Assembly: GCA_026636295.1 (NCBI GenBank)
Contig: CP089453.1
Location: 1,178,001-1,242,000 of the forward strand
Direction: 5' to 3'
DNA length: 64,000 bases
Source: Medakamo hakoo
Taxonomy: Eukaryota > Chlorophyta > Trebouxiophyceae > Coccomyxaceae
A program made the position numbers and the translations under genes. How positions within the stretch are numbered: position 1 is the stretch's first letter; every line of letters starts with the position of its first letter. Shown in pieces: positions 30,426-38,833 of the stretch. Below the pieces are notes generated by a model. It had not been told where the DNA came from. It was given only the letters and a program-made list of their open reading frames with translations, and made no database searches.

Positions 30426-31642
30426 ATGACATCTGCCCTCGCGTCTACGACAGGACGGGTTGCGATGTCCTTGGTGGCGTCCTCCACCAGCCGGGCGCGG
30501 GCCTTTGTATGCGCCGCGGCCGCGCCGCCGCCGCTGCTGGCTGCCGCCGCGCGGCGGCCTTCAGCCGCGCCATGCGTCCGTGACCCGCCCGCCAGCACAT
30601 CGCGGCGGACTGTGAGCGTCCGGGCGGCGGACGTGGCAGGTGAGTTTGGTGGAGGGCGACCTGGGCGCCTGCGCAAAAGAGGCACGGAGGGAGACACTCG
30701 ACCCCCCCCCCCTCTCGTCCGCTGTCCGGTCGCCGACCCTCGCCCCATCCCACCTCCATCCCCTTCCACCCACACACAGCCGCGGCCGTCCCCTCCACCC
30801 TGCCGACCGGCCCCTCCCCCGCCGACACGGACGCCATCATGGCCGCCCTCGCCAAAGCCTCGCACCCCTCCAACTTTCGCATCGCGCTCGCCCTGGTCAA
30901 GGGCGCGCTCTTTTACGCGGTCACTTTCACGCTCGCCGTCCCGCTGTTCGCCACCATGCTCGTCTTGGCGCCCTTTGTGGCGGTCCTCGACCCGGTCCGC
31001 CGCCGGGCCCAGCACTGGGTCAACAACGTGTGGGCCAAAGTGTCGACAGGCATCTTCTACCGGGTGCGCATCGTGGGCAAGGAAAACCTGCCGCCGCCCG
31101 GCGCGCCGGCCGTGTACGTCGCCAACCACCAGTCCTACCTGGACATCTACACCCTGTTCCACCTGGACCGGCCCTTCAAATTCATTTCCAAGACGTCCAA
31201 CTTCCTCATCCCCATCATCGGCTGGTCCATGTACCTGACGGGCCACGTCCGCCTGAACCGGGTCGACCGCCGGTCCCAGCTCAAGTGCCTGTCCGAGTGC
31301 GGCGAGCTGCTGGGCGCGGGCGCGCCCGTCCTCTTCTTCCCGGAGGGCACGCGCTCCAAGGACTGCGTCATGGCCGACTTCAAAAAGGGCGCGTTCTCCG
31401 TGGCGGCCAAGGCCAAGGTCCCCGTCGTGCCCGTCACGCTCGTCGGCACGGGCGCGCTCATGCCGGCGGGCCAGGAGGCGAGGCTGTTTGGCGGGGGCGT
31501 GACCGTCGTCGTGCACCCGCCCATCCCGCCGGGCGACGCGGGCGCGATGATGGAGGCGGCGCGGGTCGCGGTCGCGTCTGCGCTGCCGCCCGCGCTGCGT
31601 GGGGAGGCAGGAGGAGGGGAGGCCAAACCGGTGGCGGAGTGA
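30426..31642 (+). CDS. LPAT1: Plastid 1-acyl-glycerol-3-phosphate acyltransferase (LPAT1 type)
   Basis: Exons 30426-30639 and 30780-31642 give 358 residues. The first ~70 residues are a Ser/Ala/Arg-rich chloroplast transit peptide ending near VSVRAADVA. A hydrophobic anchor (ALFYAVTFTLAVPLFATMLVLAPF) precedes the acyltransferase domain. The NHQSYLD motif carries the catalytic His and Asp, KFISKTSNF and IIGWSMYLTG follow, and FPEGTRS binds glycerol-3-phosphate. The enzyme acylates lysophosphatidic acid at sn-2, giving plastid phosphatidic acid for glycolipids. The phase-1 intron separates transit peptide from mature protein. Confidence 0.94.
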
Positions 31643-31873
31643 GGCGCGGGGGTGCCGTGGCGTGACGCGGGGATGGGGGGGGGGGGGGACGTGCATGGGG
31701 GAGAGGGGGGGGGGAGCGGGAGACGAAGACGGGCGGGCGGTGGCGTGTGCGATCGAAAACCCCAATCCTTTTGTCCTGCAAAAGCCCTCTACTACCGTCC
31801 CGCCGCCGTGGCCGCCGCCCGGGCGTCCGCACGGCTGCAGCCGCCTGCAGCAGCGCCGCAGCGGCGACACACG

Positions 31874-32818
31874 CTACCGTCCCCCGCCGCCAGCAGCAGC
31901 CGCTGCCCGGGCCTCCGCCGCCGCCGCGGCGGCAGCCGCGGGTGGCAGGCCCGACCCGGCCCCACCCACCGCCCGCGGCGGCGGCGGCGGCGGCGGCGCG
32001 TCTCCACTCGACGGCAGCGGCGACCAGCCACCGGCGGGCGCCCGTGCCGACCACCAGGCTGAGAGGCGGCCGCGCCATGAGGGGGCGGGGGCGGACCCCT
32101 CGCCCAAAGACGACACTGTCGGCAGGCCGCCGCTGCGCCACGGGTCCGCCATCAGCCCGGCCTGGCGCGCCCGGGCCAAACCGTAGCCAGCACAGATGCC
32201 GGACAGGTGGCCCATCGCTGACAAGCCCGGCATGAGGAGCTGGAGCGCGACGGCGAGGACGACGGGATACGCGGCGGCGGGCACGGCGAGCGCGCCGCCG
32301 GCGAGGACGACGGACGCGCCGGGCCGGGCGGCCGCTTCCACCACCATCAGCCCGAAAATGGCGCCGGAGATGCCCACAGCACACCCCGGCTGGTACGGAC
32401 GCAGCGGGCGGGCACTGGCAGCCGTGGCGCCGACGCACAAGAAGATCAGGTTGCCGGCCAGGACCAGGCCGGCCAGTTCCGCCGCCGCGCCTGGGCCGGC
32501 AGCTTCCCGCCTGGCGAGCATGGGTGCGAGCGCAAAGGCGTTGAAGCCCAGGTGGAGCCAGCCGGCGTGGGCGAGCGAGGACAACAGCAGGCGGCGTGCC
32601 TGGTGCGCCGGGTCGGTCAGGATCGGCTTGGCCGCCAGGCACAGCGCCGACAGCGGCGCGGCGCCCGCGCCGACAGTGGTGCGCCAAATGTGAAAGACGA
32701 TGAGTGACGTGATGACGGCCGTGGTCTGCGGGGCGGCCGCGGCGGTGGACAGGGCGGAGCGGGCGGCGGAGCCGGCGCGCGTGGCGAGGGAAGGTTGAGC
32801 GGGGTCGGTGTCGGGCAT
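31874..32818 (-). CDS. Rhomboid-family intramembrane serine protease
   Basis: A single exon from ATG 32818 codes for 314 residues with about six membrane segments in the first 220. The catalytic pair is present: GISGAIFGL with Ser151, and MGHLSG with His204. LAHAGWLHLGFNAFALAP matches the loop-1/TM2 HxxxN-like region. Rhomboids cut single-pass proteins within the membrane. The remaining ~95 residues are Pro/Ser/Ala/Gly low complexity without a recognisable domain; a spliced C-terminus cannot be excluded. Subcellular site is unknown: there is no clear transit peptide. Divergent from the dienelactone hydrolase gene. Confidence 0.85.
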   Translation of the reverse strand: MPDTDPAQPSLATRAGSAARSALSTAAAAPQTTAVITSLIVFHIWRTTVGAGAAPLSALCLAAKPILTDPAHQARRLLLSSLAHAGWLHLGFNAFALAPMLARREAAGPGAAAELAGLVLAGNLIFLCVGATAASARPLRPYQPGCAVGISGAIFGLMVVEAAARPGASVVLAGGALAVPAAAYPVVLAVALQLLMPGLSAMGHLSGICAGYGLARARQAGLMADPWRSGGLPTVSSLGEGSAPAPSWRGRLSAWWSARAPAGGWSPLPSSGDAPPPPPPPRAVGGAGSGLPPAAAAAAAAEARAAAAAGGGGR

Positions 32819-33074
32819 GGTGGGAGCGCGCGCGGCACGCGTCAGTCGTCGCCGTGGCCGCAAGCCTACGAAGGCCTCCTCTTCCTGTGATGCCGGCTGT
32901 GATTTTGAGATCTGTGCGTTGACTCCGGAAGGTGCGCACGTGGTCAGAGTGCAGCGCCCTGAGCCGTGGCGCCCCTGTTTCTGAGGAGCGAGAAAACAAA
33001 AAGTGGAAGCGAATGCCCGCACACTCGCACACACACACAAGAGTCTGCTCTTCTTTTCACCGCCGTCACTCGCC
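32819..33074. promoter_or_regulatory. Divergent promoter of rhomboid and dienelactone hydrolase genes
   Basis: 256 bp. An ATG at 33013 opens an out-of-frame upstream reading frame before the dienelactone hydrolase start, and a CA run lies at 33027-33040. Confidence 0.45.
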
Positions 33075-33941
33075 ATGTCGCACTGCGCCTGTGAAGTGGG
33101 CCACGTCTGGGAGGGCACACCGACCGGCACGGATGTGGCCATCGGTGACCTGACCGCGTACCAGGCCGTGCCGGCCGCGGGCGCCGCCCTCATCGGCGTG
33201 GTGCGTGTTTTTGTCTGGCCAACCCCGTCTCTTCCACCCTACCTCACACCGGAAGCCAGCGCCCCAGACTAGTGCCGCCCGCTCGCTCAACCCCCCGCCC
33301 GTCTCATCCACACCATTGCGCGACAGGTCCTCTTCATCACCGACATCTTTGGTATCGCCCGCAAGAACCCCAAGCTCTGGTGCGACCGCCTGGCTGCGAA
33401 AGGCTTCGCGGTCATCGCGCCAGATTTTTTCAGAGGAGACGCCTTCCCAGCCGACGCGCCGTTGGGGCCCGACACCTTTATGCCCTGGCTGGATCGCCAC
33501 CCGCGCGACCGCGTGCTTGCCGACGCGGACGCCGCGATAGCGTACGCTAAGCAGACGTGGCCGGGCCTGCCCATCAGCGCTGTCGGCTTTTGCTGGGGTG
33601 GGCTGTACGCGGCGCTGCTGGCGGGCGGGGACGCGCCGCGGGTCGAGGCGGCGGCGCTCCTCCACCCATCCCTCATGACGCCCGACGACGTCACTGCCAT
33701 CGCCCGCCCTGTGTTTGTGGCGACAAATGGGGAGGACCAACAAGTCTCCCCCGAATTCCGGTCCCAAATCCAGGCCACCTTGGCGTCCAAACCCTTCCCG
33801 ACCGCGGCGCAACACTGGGAGGACATGCGGCACGGGTGGACGCTGCGCGGGGATGACAAAGACCCGCAGATCGCGGCGGCCGCGGAGGAGGCCTTCAGCC
33901 GGACGGTCGACTGGTTTACCGTGCACGGGAGCAAGGCGTGA
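33075..33941 (+). CDS. Dienelactone hydrolase family protein
   Basis: Exons 33075-33200 and 33327-33941 give 246 residues. It is an alpha/beta hydrolase with Cys nucleophile: GFCWGG with Cys131, then VFVATNGEDQQVS with the Asp region and MRHGWTLRG with the catalytic His. The start, MSHCACEVGHVWEGTPTG, and VLFITDIFGIARKN are typical of eukaryotic members of the family. Bacterial members open dienelactones; substrates of the eukaryotic ones are largely unknown, so no pathway is assigned. No targeting signal, cytosol likely. The aspartic protease starts 101 bp later on the same strand. Confidence 0.92.
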
Positions 33942-34042
33942 GTGGGTGGGTGGGGAGAGGGAGGGGGCGCGTTTGGGCGGGCTGTGGTTGTTCCGACGCA
34001 TCACTTTCGCCTTTTTTTTCCACGGGCACGCCAGCCGCGCAC

Positions 34043-35887
34043 ATGCAGGTGGCCATGCGCCGCCGTTCACAGGCGCTGATGCTGTCGGCGACGGCATGCC
34101 TGGTCCTGACCAGCGCGGTGGCAGCCGGGCCGCCGCCGCGCGTGGTCGTCGTGCTGCCCATGAGCCGGCGGACGCACGCCCAACCCGGCGCGGCCGCCAA
34201 ACAACACTTTCGCCACCTGTCCGCGGCCGCCACGGCCTGGCCCATGTCCGGCAACACGGGCGACACTGGCGTGTTCACCGTACCGCTGTCGCTCGGCAAC
34301 CCGCCCCAGACCCTGGAAGCCATCGTCGACACGGGGTCCACGCTGACTGCCTTCACGTGCGCGGGGTGCGAGGTGGGCGAGTGCGGCACGGCCCACGGCG
34401 TCTTTGACCCGGACGCGTCGTCGAGCGCGGTGCGCCTGTCCTGCACGGACGCGGACTGTGCGTGCGGCTCACCACCGTGCACGTGCGGGGCGGGCGACGC
34501 CTGCGCCTACCGGCGCGTGTACGCGGAGTCGTCGTCCACGTCAGGGTCGATGGTGGCGGACGACCTGCTCCTCCCCGGCGGCGGCGCCGCGGCCGCCGCC
34601 ACCGGCGGCCCCTCCTCCGCCCGCCTGGTCTTTGGCTGCGCGACGCACGAGACGGGTTCCATCCACGACCAGCCCGCCGCGGGCATTGCGGGCCTGGGCG
34701 CCGACGGCGACGCGGGCTTCGTCGACCAGCTGGTGGCGCGCGGCGCGATCCCCGGCCGCGCCTTTTCCCTGTGCCTGGCGCCGCCGCCGCCGGCAGACGA
34801 GCGCGGCCGCGGTGCGGGTGCGGGTGGGGGAGCCCTGATCTTGGGCCCGGGCTTGCCGGAGGGGCTGGAGGCGGGCGAGGGGACGGTCACGGCGCCGCTG
34901 GTCGGGGCTGCCGACTCGTCGTACTACGCCGTCCGCCTCGCCTCCCTGTCGCTGGGTGGGGTGGACGCGCCGCCGGTGGACTTGCCGGACGGGCTGACCC
35001 AGGCCGACGTGTGGCGTGCGGGCGCCATCCTGGACTCCGGCACGACGTTTTCGTACCTGCCGAGCCCGGCGTACCGGGCGGTTGTCGCGTCGGCCGACGG
35101 CGCGGCGGCCGCGGCCGGCCTGGCCCGCGTCCCGGGCGCCGACCCGGCGTTCCAGGACGTGTGCTGGTCGGGCGGCGCGCTGCCCTCCTCGTCCGACGTC
35201 ATACGCGCCTTCCCCAACCTGACGCTCGCCTTCGCCGGCGGCCCGGCCGGCCCGGCGGCCGCGCGGCTGACGCTGCCGTCGCGGTCCTACCTTTTCCCGC
35301 ACCCATCCAAAAAGAAGGCGGCGTGCCTCGGCTTTTTTGACAACAAGGCGGACGGGACGATCCTGGGCGGGATCACGTTCCTGGACACGCTCGTCCAGAT
35401 CGACCGGACGACGGCGGGCCGTGGCCTGGCGCGCTTCGTGCCGGGGGCGGATTGTGCGGCGCTGGGCCGCGACGCGGCCGCGGGGTTGCAGGGCGGCGGC
35501 GGCGGCAGCGCGCCTCCCCCCCCTCCGTCCCAGCGCGGGTCGGCCGCCGGCAGGCGATCCCGGACAACAGCCTGGGTGGCGGTGCTGGCCACGTTCGCGG
35601 CCCTGATGGCGGTCGGCGCGGCGGTCGGCCTGCTTGCGAGCCGGCGGGCGGGCGGCGGCGGTGGTGCGAGCGGGGGTGACCCCCCGCAGCGGTCGTCCTG
35701 GTGGCCGTGGGCGCGTCAGTGGGAGAGCTTTGAGGGCCAGGGGACGGCGGCGGGGGCGTTGGGCCTTGCTGCGCCTGTCGTGGCAGCGCCAGCCGTGGCA
35801 GCGCCAGCCGCCCAGGCCCCGCCCAGGCCGGTCGTGGTCGAGTTGAGTGACGCCCTCAACTCGACCGGTGCTGGGGTGCAGAAGTAG
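34043..35887 (+). CDS. Type I membrane aspartic protease (A1 family)
   Basis: The intronless frame gives 614 residues (a second ATG at 34055 may be used). A signal peptide ends near TSAVAAG. The bilobal pepsin fold shows VDTGSTLTAF with Asp96 and ILDSGTTFSYLP with Asp331. A Cys-rich insert (CAGCEVGECG, CTDADCACGSPPCTCGAGDAC) between the lobes resembles plant nepenthesin-like enzymes. GILGGITFLD closes the second lobe. After a Pro/Gly/Ser linker a transmembrane helix lies around residues 508-535, followed by a ~75-residue cytosolic tail. The active site would face the ER/Golgi/vacuole lumen or outside. The CPBP gene starts 34 bp downstream. Confidence 0.92.
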   Translation: MQVAMRRRSQALMLSATACLVLTSAVAAGPPPRVVVVLPMSRRTHAQPGAAAKQHFRHLSAAATAWPMSGNTGDTGVFTVPLSLGNPPQTLEAIVDTGSTLTAFTCAGCEVGECGTAHGVFDPDASSSAVRLSCTDADCACGSPPCTCGAGDACAYRRVYAESSSTSGSMVADDLLLPGGGAAAAATGGPSSARLVFGCATHETGSIHDQPAAGIAGLGADGDAGFVDQLVARGAIPGRAFSLCLAPPPPADERGRGAGAGGGALILGPGLPEGLEAGEGTVTAPLVGAADSSYYAVRLASLSLGGVDAPPVDLPDGLTQADVWRAGAILDSGTTFSYLPSPAYRAVVASADGAAAAAGLARVPGADPAFQDVCWSGGALPSSSDVIRAFPNLTLAFAGGPAGPAAARLTLPSRSYLFPHPSKKKAACLGFFDNKADGTILGGITFLDTLVQIDRTTAGRGLARFVPGADCAALGRDAAAGLQGGGGGSAPPPPPSQRGSAAGRRSRTTAWVAVLATFAALMAVGAAVGLLASRRAGGGGGASGGDPPQRSSWWPWARQWESFEGQGTAAGALGLAAPVVAAPAVAAPAAQAPPRPVVVELSDALNSTGAGVQK

Positions 35888-35921
35888 TAGGTGGGGGGTG
35901 GGCGTGCAAAAGTAGAATTGA

Positions 35922-36845
35922 ATGCCGTCCATTCTCCGGCGCCCGACCATCAGGCCGCCGCCGCCTGCGGTGAGGAGGCGAGGACGGCCCCGACCGCCCA
36001 GAGCGACTGGGAGTGAGACGGAAGAAGGGGCGGGCGCGCCGTCCACGACCGGCGACAAGCCGCCGGCGTCGTTCCGCGCTTACCCAGCCTGTCGGTTGCT
36101 CGCCCAAGCCCTGGCCGTCAGCCTCCCACTCGGCGCGGGCGGCGTCCAACTGATCGCGCGCGCCCTGTACGGGTCCACGCGCTCCACGCCCGCTCTGAGC
36201 GCGGACCAGCTCGCGACTGCGGCGTCCGTGACTGAAGGCCTGACACTGGCGGCGGTGGTCGCGCTCTTCCGCGCGGCCGCAGCCCGGCCCGAGGGCGGCG
36301 TCCGCCTGCCGAGCTACGAGAGCACGCTCGAAACTGTGCTGTTGGGCGGTGCGGGCGCCGTGGGTGGCGCACTCGCGGCCGCTGCCTGCTCTGCGGCGTG
36401 GGAGGCGGCCCGCGGCTCGCACGCGGCCGCTGTCGTCGTCGGGGTGTCGCCCAGCACGGCCGCGGTCGGGCAGCTGCTGGAGGCCGCGTCGCCCGGCGGC
36501 GCGGCGGCTTTGTTCGCCGCCAGCGCGGTCGGCGCTCCAGCCGTTGAGGAGCTCATTTACAGGGGCCTCATCCTGCCGGCCCTGCTGGACTGTGGGCTGG
36601 GCGTGCCGGCGGCCGTCGGCCTGTCCGCGGCCGCGTTTGCGGCGAGCCACGGCGCGGTCGCGCCGGCGGGCGACCTGCCGGCCCTGTTTGGGCTCGGCGC
36701 CGCGCTGGGTGTGACGGCCGTGGCGGCTGGGCGGCTGCATGGGCGTGCGCCCGTCGATGTGGCGGCGCCCACGCTGGCGCACGGCCTGTACAATGCAGGG
36801 CTTTTAGTGGCTGCGATCGTCGGGGGCGGAGGTGGTGGCACCTGA
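35922..36845 (+). CDS. CPBP (CAAX/Rce1-like) intramembrane metalloprotease, probably plastid
   Basis: The intronless frame gives 307 residues. The N-terminal 45 residues are basic, Pro/Arg/Thr-rich and could be a plastid transit peptide. Several membrane segments follow. The three motifs of the family are seen: EELIYRG with Glu209, Glu210 and Arg214; FAASHG with His243; and LAHGLYN with His287 and Asn291. Members process prenylated proteins (Rce1) or act in plastid or bacterial membranes; the size and N-terminus favour a plastid-type member. It begins only 34 bp after the aspartic protease stop, the tightest same-strand gap in the window. Confidence 0.88.
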   Translation: MPSILRRPTIRPPPPAVRRRGRPRPPRATGSETEEGAGAPSTTGDKPPASFRAYPACRLLAQALAVSLPLGAGGVQLIARALYGSTRSTPALSADQLATAASVTEGLTLAAVVALFRAAAARPEGGVRLPSYESTLETVLLGGAGAVGGALAAAACSAAWEAARGSHAAAVVVGVSPSTAAVGQLLEAASPGGAAALFAASAVGAPAVEELIYRGLILPALLDCGLGVPAAVGLSAAAFAASHGAVAPAGDLPALFGLGAALGVTAVAAGRLHGRAPVDVAAPTLAHGLYNAGLLVAAIVGGGGGGT

Positions 36846-37323
36846 GGGCTTCCGTAACATTTTTTTTTTCGTGTTTTGTATTTTACACTCAAACGAGCCC
36901 GGCGGGGCGGGGACGAGCGCCTAAAGCACTCACCCCACACCCACCAGGCTCACACGCACATGACGGGAAAGGGAGGAAATGCTCTAAGGTAAAAGGATCG
37001 TAGATATTTCGCCTAAAAGAACGGGGAACTTGACAGGGAGGGGGGCAGACAAAGAATAGCGGGGAGGGAAGGGGCGTCGCAGAGCGCGGTGCGGGTTGGT
37101 GGAAATGGCATCCAAGCGCACGCCACGCTCGCGGCCCGCCCACAAGCGGGAAGAGGGGGAAAGAATCACGCACGCCGTCGCCTAAAAGGGGGGAGGGGCA
37201 TTCATTCGTGTGTTTTGTATTTTCGTTTTGGGCTTGGGTTGGGGAAGGAATGTTTCCGCAAAGCAGGGGGGGAGGGGGCAGGGGGAGACAAAGAATCAAG
37301 GCAGGCCTAGGGAGGGTGGATCA
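36846..37323. other. Convergent intergenic region with internally repeated modules
   Basis: The 478 bp are less GC-rich than the surroundings. CGCCTAAA occurs three times (near 36917, 37009 and 37179), GACAAAGAAT twice (near 37048 and 37287), and a GTGTTTTGTATTTT element twice (near 36870 and 37209). I see no coding potential. It may hold repeated 3' processing signals or a non-coding RNA. Confidence 0.55.
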
Positions 37324-38592
37324 TCAGGCGCGGACGGGTTCGGGCGCGGCGACGGCGCCACCGGCCGCCGCGGCGCCCAGCCAGGCGTCGTCATCCGCGG
37401 GCGGCGGCGCCGCGACGGCGGCGACGGCGGCCACGGTCGAGGCGGCCAGCGCGGCTTCGAAGTCGTCCTCGTCCAGGCTCATGGTCAGCGTGTTCTTGCA
37501 CTCTCCGGGCGGGGGCAGGAGCGGGGCGGCCGCGCTGCCGGACCCCGGGACGACGAGCGTGGCCGCGCCCGCAAAGACGGGCGCGACGGCCGCGATGGTG
37601 TCCAGCGACGCGCGGCGGGGCAGGGGCGGCCCCGGCGGGCCGGCGGCGGCGGCGGCGGTCGCCAACACCCGCTCCAGGGCGGCCGCGGCGTCAGAGGGCA
37701 GGCCGTCCTCGACAGCGAGCGCGGCCCAGGTGCGGCGGGCGCGGCGGGTGGAGAGGGCGGGCGGGGGCGGCCCGCCCGCCCCGGGCGCGCGGAGCGGCGG
37801 CGCGGCGCGCGCGGCGCCCACGCCGCCGCGGGCCGGGCGGCCCGCTTGGACGCCCACGCCCGCCGTCTCCGCCGCGTACTCCAACGTGGCTTCCAACTCG
37901 GTGGCGGCGGCCAAGCGGCGGACGACGGCCCGGACTTCGGCGCCCTCGTCCTCCGCCTCAAACGCGGGCGAGACCAGGCACGCGGCCAGGGACTTGGCCC
38001 GCGCCGACGGTTCGCGGCCGCCCAGGCTGGGCGCGGTTTTCAGGAGGGCGGACGCGCCGCCTTCGCTGGGCGCGGACGCGGCGTACGTCTCAAGGCACTC
38101 CGCGGCGAGGAGGCCTTTGAAGCGCATGGCCTCTGCGACGACCGCTTCGGCGGGCGGTGGTGGTGGTTGGGCGGTTGGGATGGGCGTGGCGACGGCGGGG
38201 CCGGCCGCCAGCAGGGTCGTCGCGGCGAGGGCGGCCCAGGCTGGCGCGGCGGCGCGCGGCGTGGAAGCGGCGGAGGCAGGCGCGTCCTGTGTGGGAGGGG
38301 GCGGAGGGTGGAAGCGTGAGCGGGGGGGCGCGTTGGCGCCAGCGGCGCGAGGAAGGTGCCCGAGGGCGGCATTCGACCGCTCGTTGTGCGGCGCGCGCGC
38401 GCGCGCGTGCGCGCGCGCGCGCTCTCGCCAGTCCGCGATCCACCAACCCACCTCGGACGCCGCCGCCCTCGCCGCCACCGCAAAAGGCGAGACCCCGGGC
38501 GCGTGTGCGACCCTGGCCGGCCGCGCGGAGGCGACGGGTGCGCGGAGATCGGGCGCGGACGCGCTCTTCTTCATGGTGCTCGCGCAGGCCAT
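37324..38592 (-). CDS. Unknown protein with plastid (possibly lumen) targeting
   Basis: Exons 38592-38452 and 38286-37324 join in phase 0 for 367 residues. The start is Ala/Ser/Arg-rich like a transit peptide, followed by a hydrophobic stretch (WAALAATTLLAAGPAVA) that resembles a thylakoid-lumen signal cleaved after AVA. The mature part is Ala-rich and helical, with KGLLAAECLETYAAS, RAKSLAACLVSP, ELEATLEYAAETAG and, near the end, SLDEDDFEAALAAS. I do not recognise the family. The intron holds a long alternating GC run. Downstream of the PAF-acetylhydrolase-like gene on the same strand by 241 bp. Confidence 0.6.
   Translation of the reverse strand: MACASTMKKSASAPDLRAPVASARPARVAHAPGVSPFAVAARAAASEVGWWIADWRERARAHARARAPHNERSNAALGHLPRAAGANAPPRSRFHPPPPPTQDAPASAASTPRAAAPAWAALAATTLLAAGPAVATPIPTAQPPPPPAEAVVAEAMRFKGLLAAECLETYAASAPSEGGASALLKTAPSLGGREPSARAKSLAACLVSPAFEAEDEGAEVRAVVRRLAAATELEATLEYAAETAGVGVQAGRPARGGVGAARAAPPLRAPGAGGPPPPALSTRRARRTWAALAVEDGLPSDAAAALERVLATAAAAAGPPGPPLPRRASLDTIAAVAPVFAGAATLVVPGSGSAAAPLLPPPGECKNTLTMSLDEDDFEAALAASTVAAVAAVAAPPPADDDAWLGAAAAGGAVAAPEPVRA
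38391..38422. repeat. Alternating GC tract in an intron
   Basis: Thirty-two bases of almost pure (GC)n, a strong Z-DNA candidate, within the intron of the unknown plastid-protein gene. Confidence 0.93.
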
Positions 38593-38833
38593 TGAGAGTG
38601 TTGCGCGGGCGTGGAACCGGGAGCGTGGGACGCCCGTCGATCGCAGAATACGCGTGTGTGACAGCCCAGAGCGGGCACGGGGAGGACGGTGGGGTGCGGC
38701 CAAGGCGCAGGCGGGTTTTGTGGGGCCGGGCGGGGCGCGACACGAGGGTCGAGAAGGGAATAGGCTTGTGTGTGTGTGTCGGCCTCGTGCGATTCTGTGT
38801 CCCTCTCAACCACCACTCCACTTCCTCTTCCTT

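Noticed and set aside
32995-33272. A longer N-terminus of the dienelactone hydrolase starting near 33003
   Set aside because: That frame would start at GTG; the ATG at 33075 gives the usual family start.
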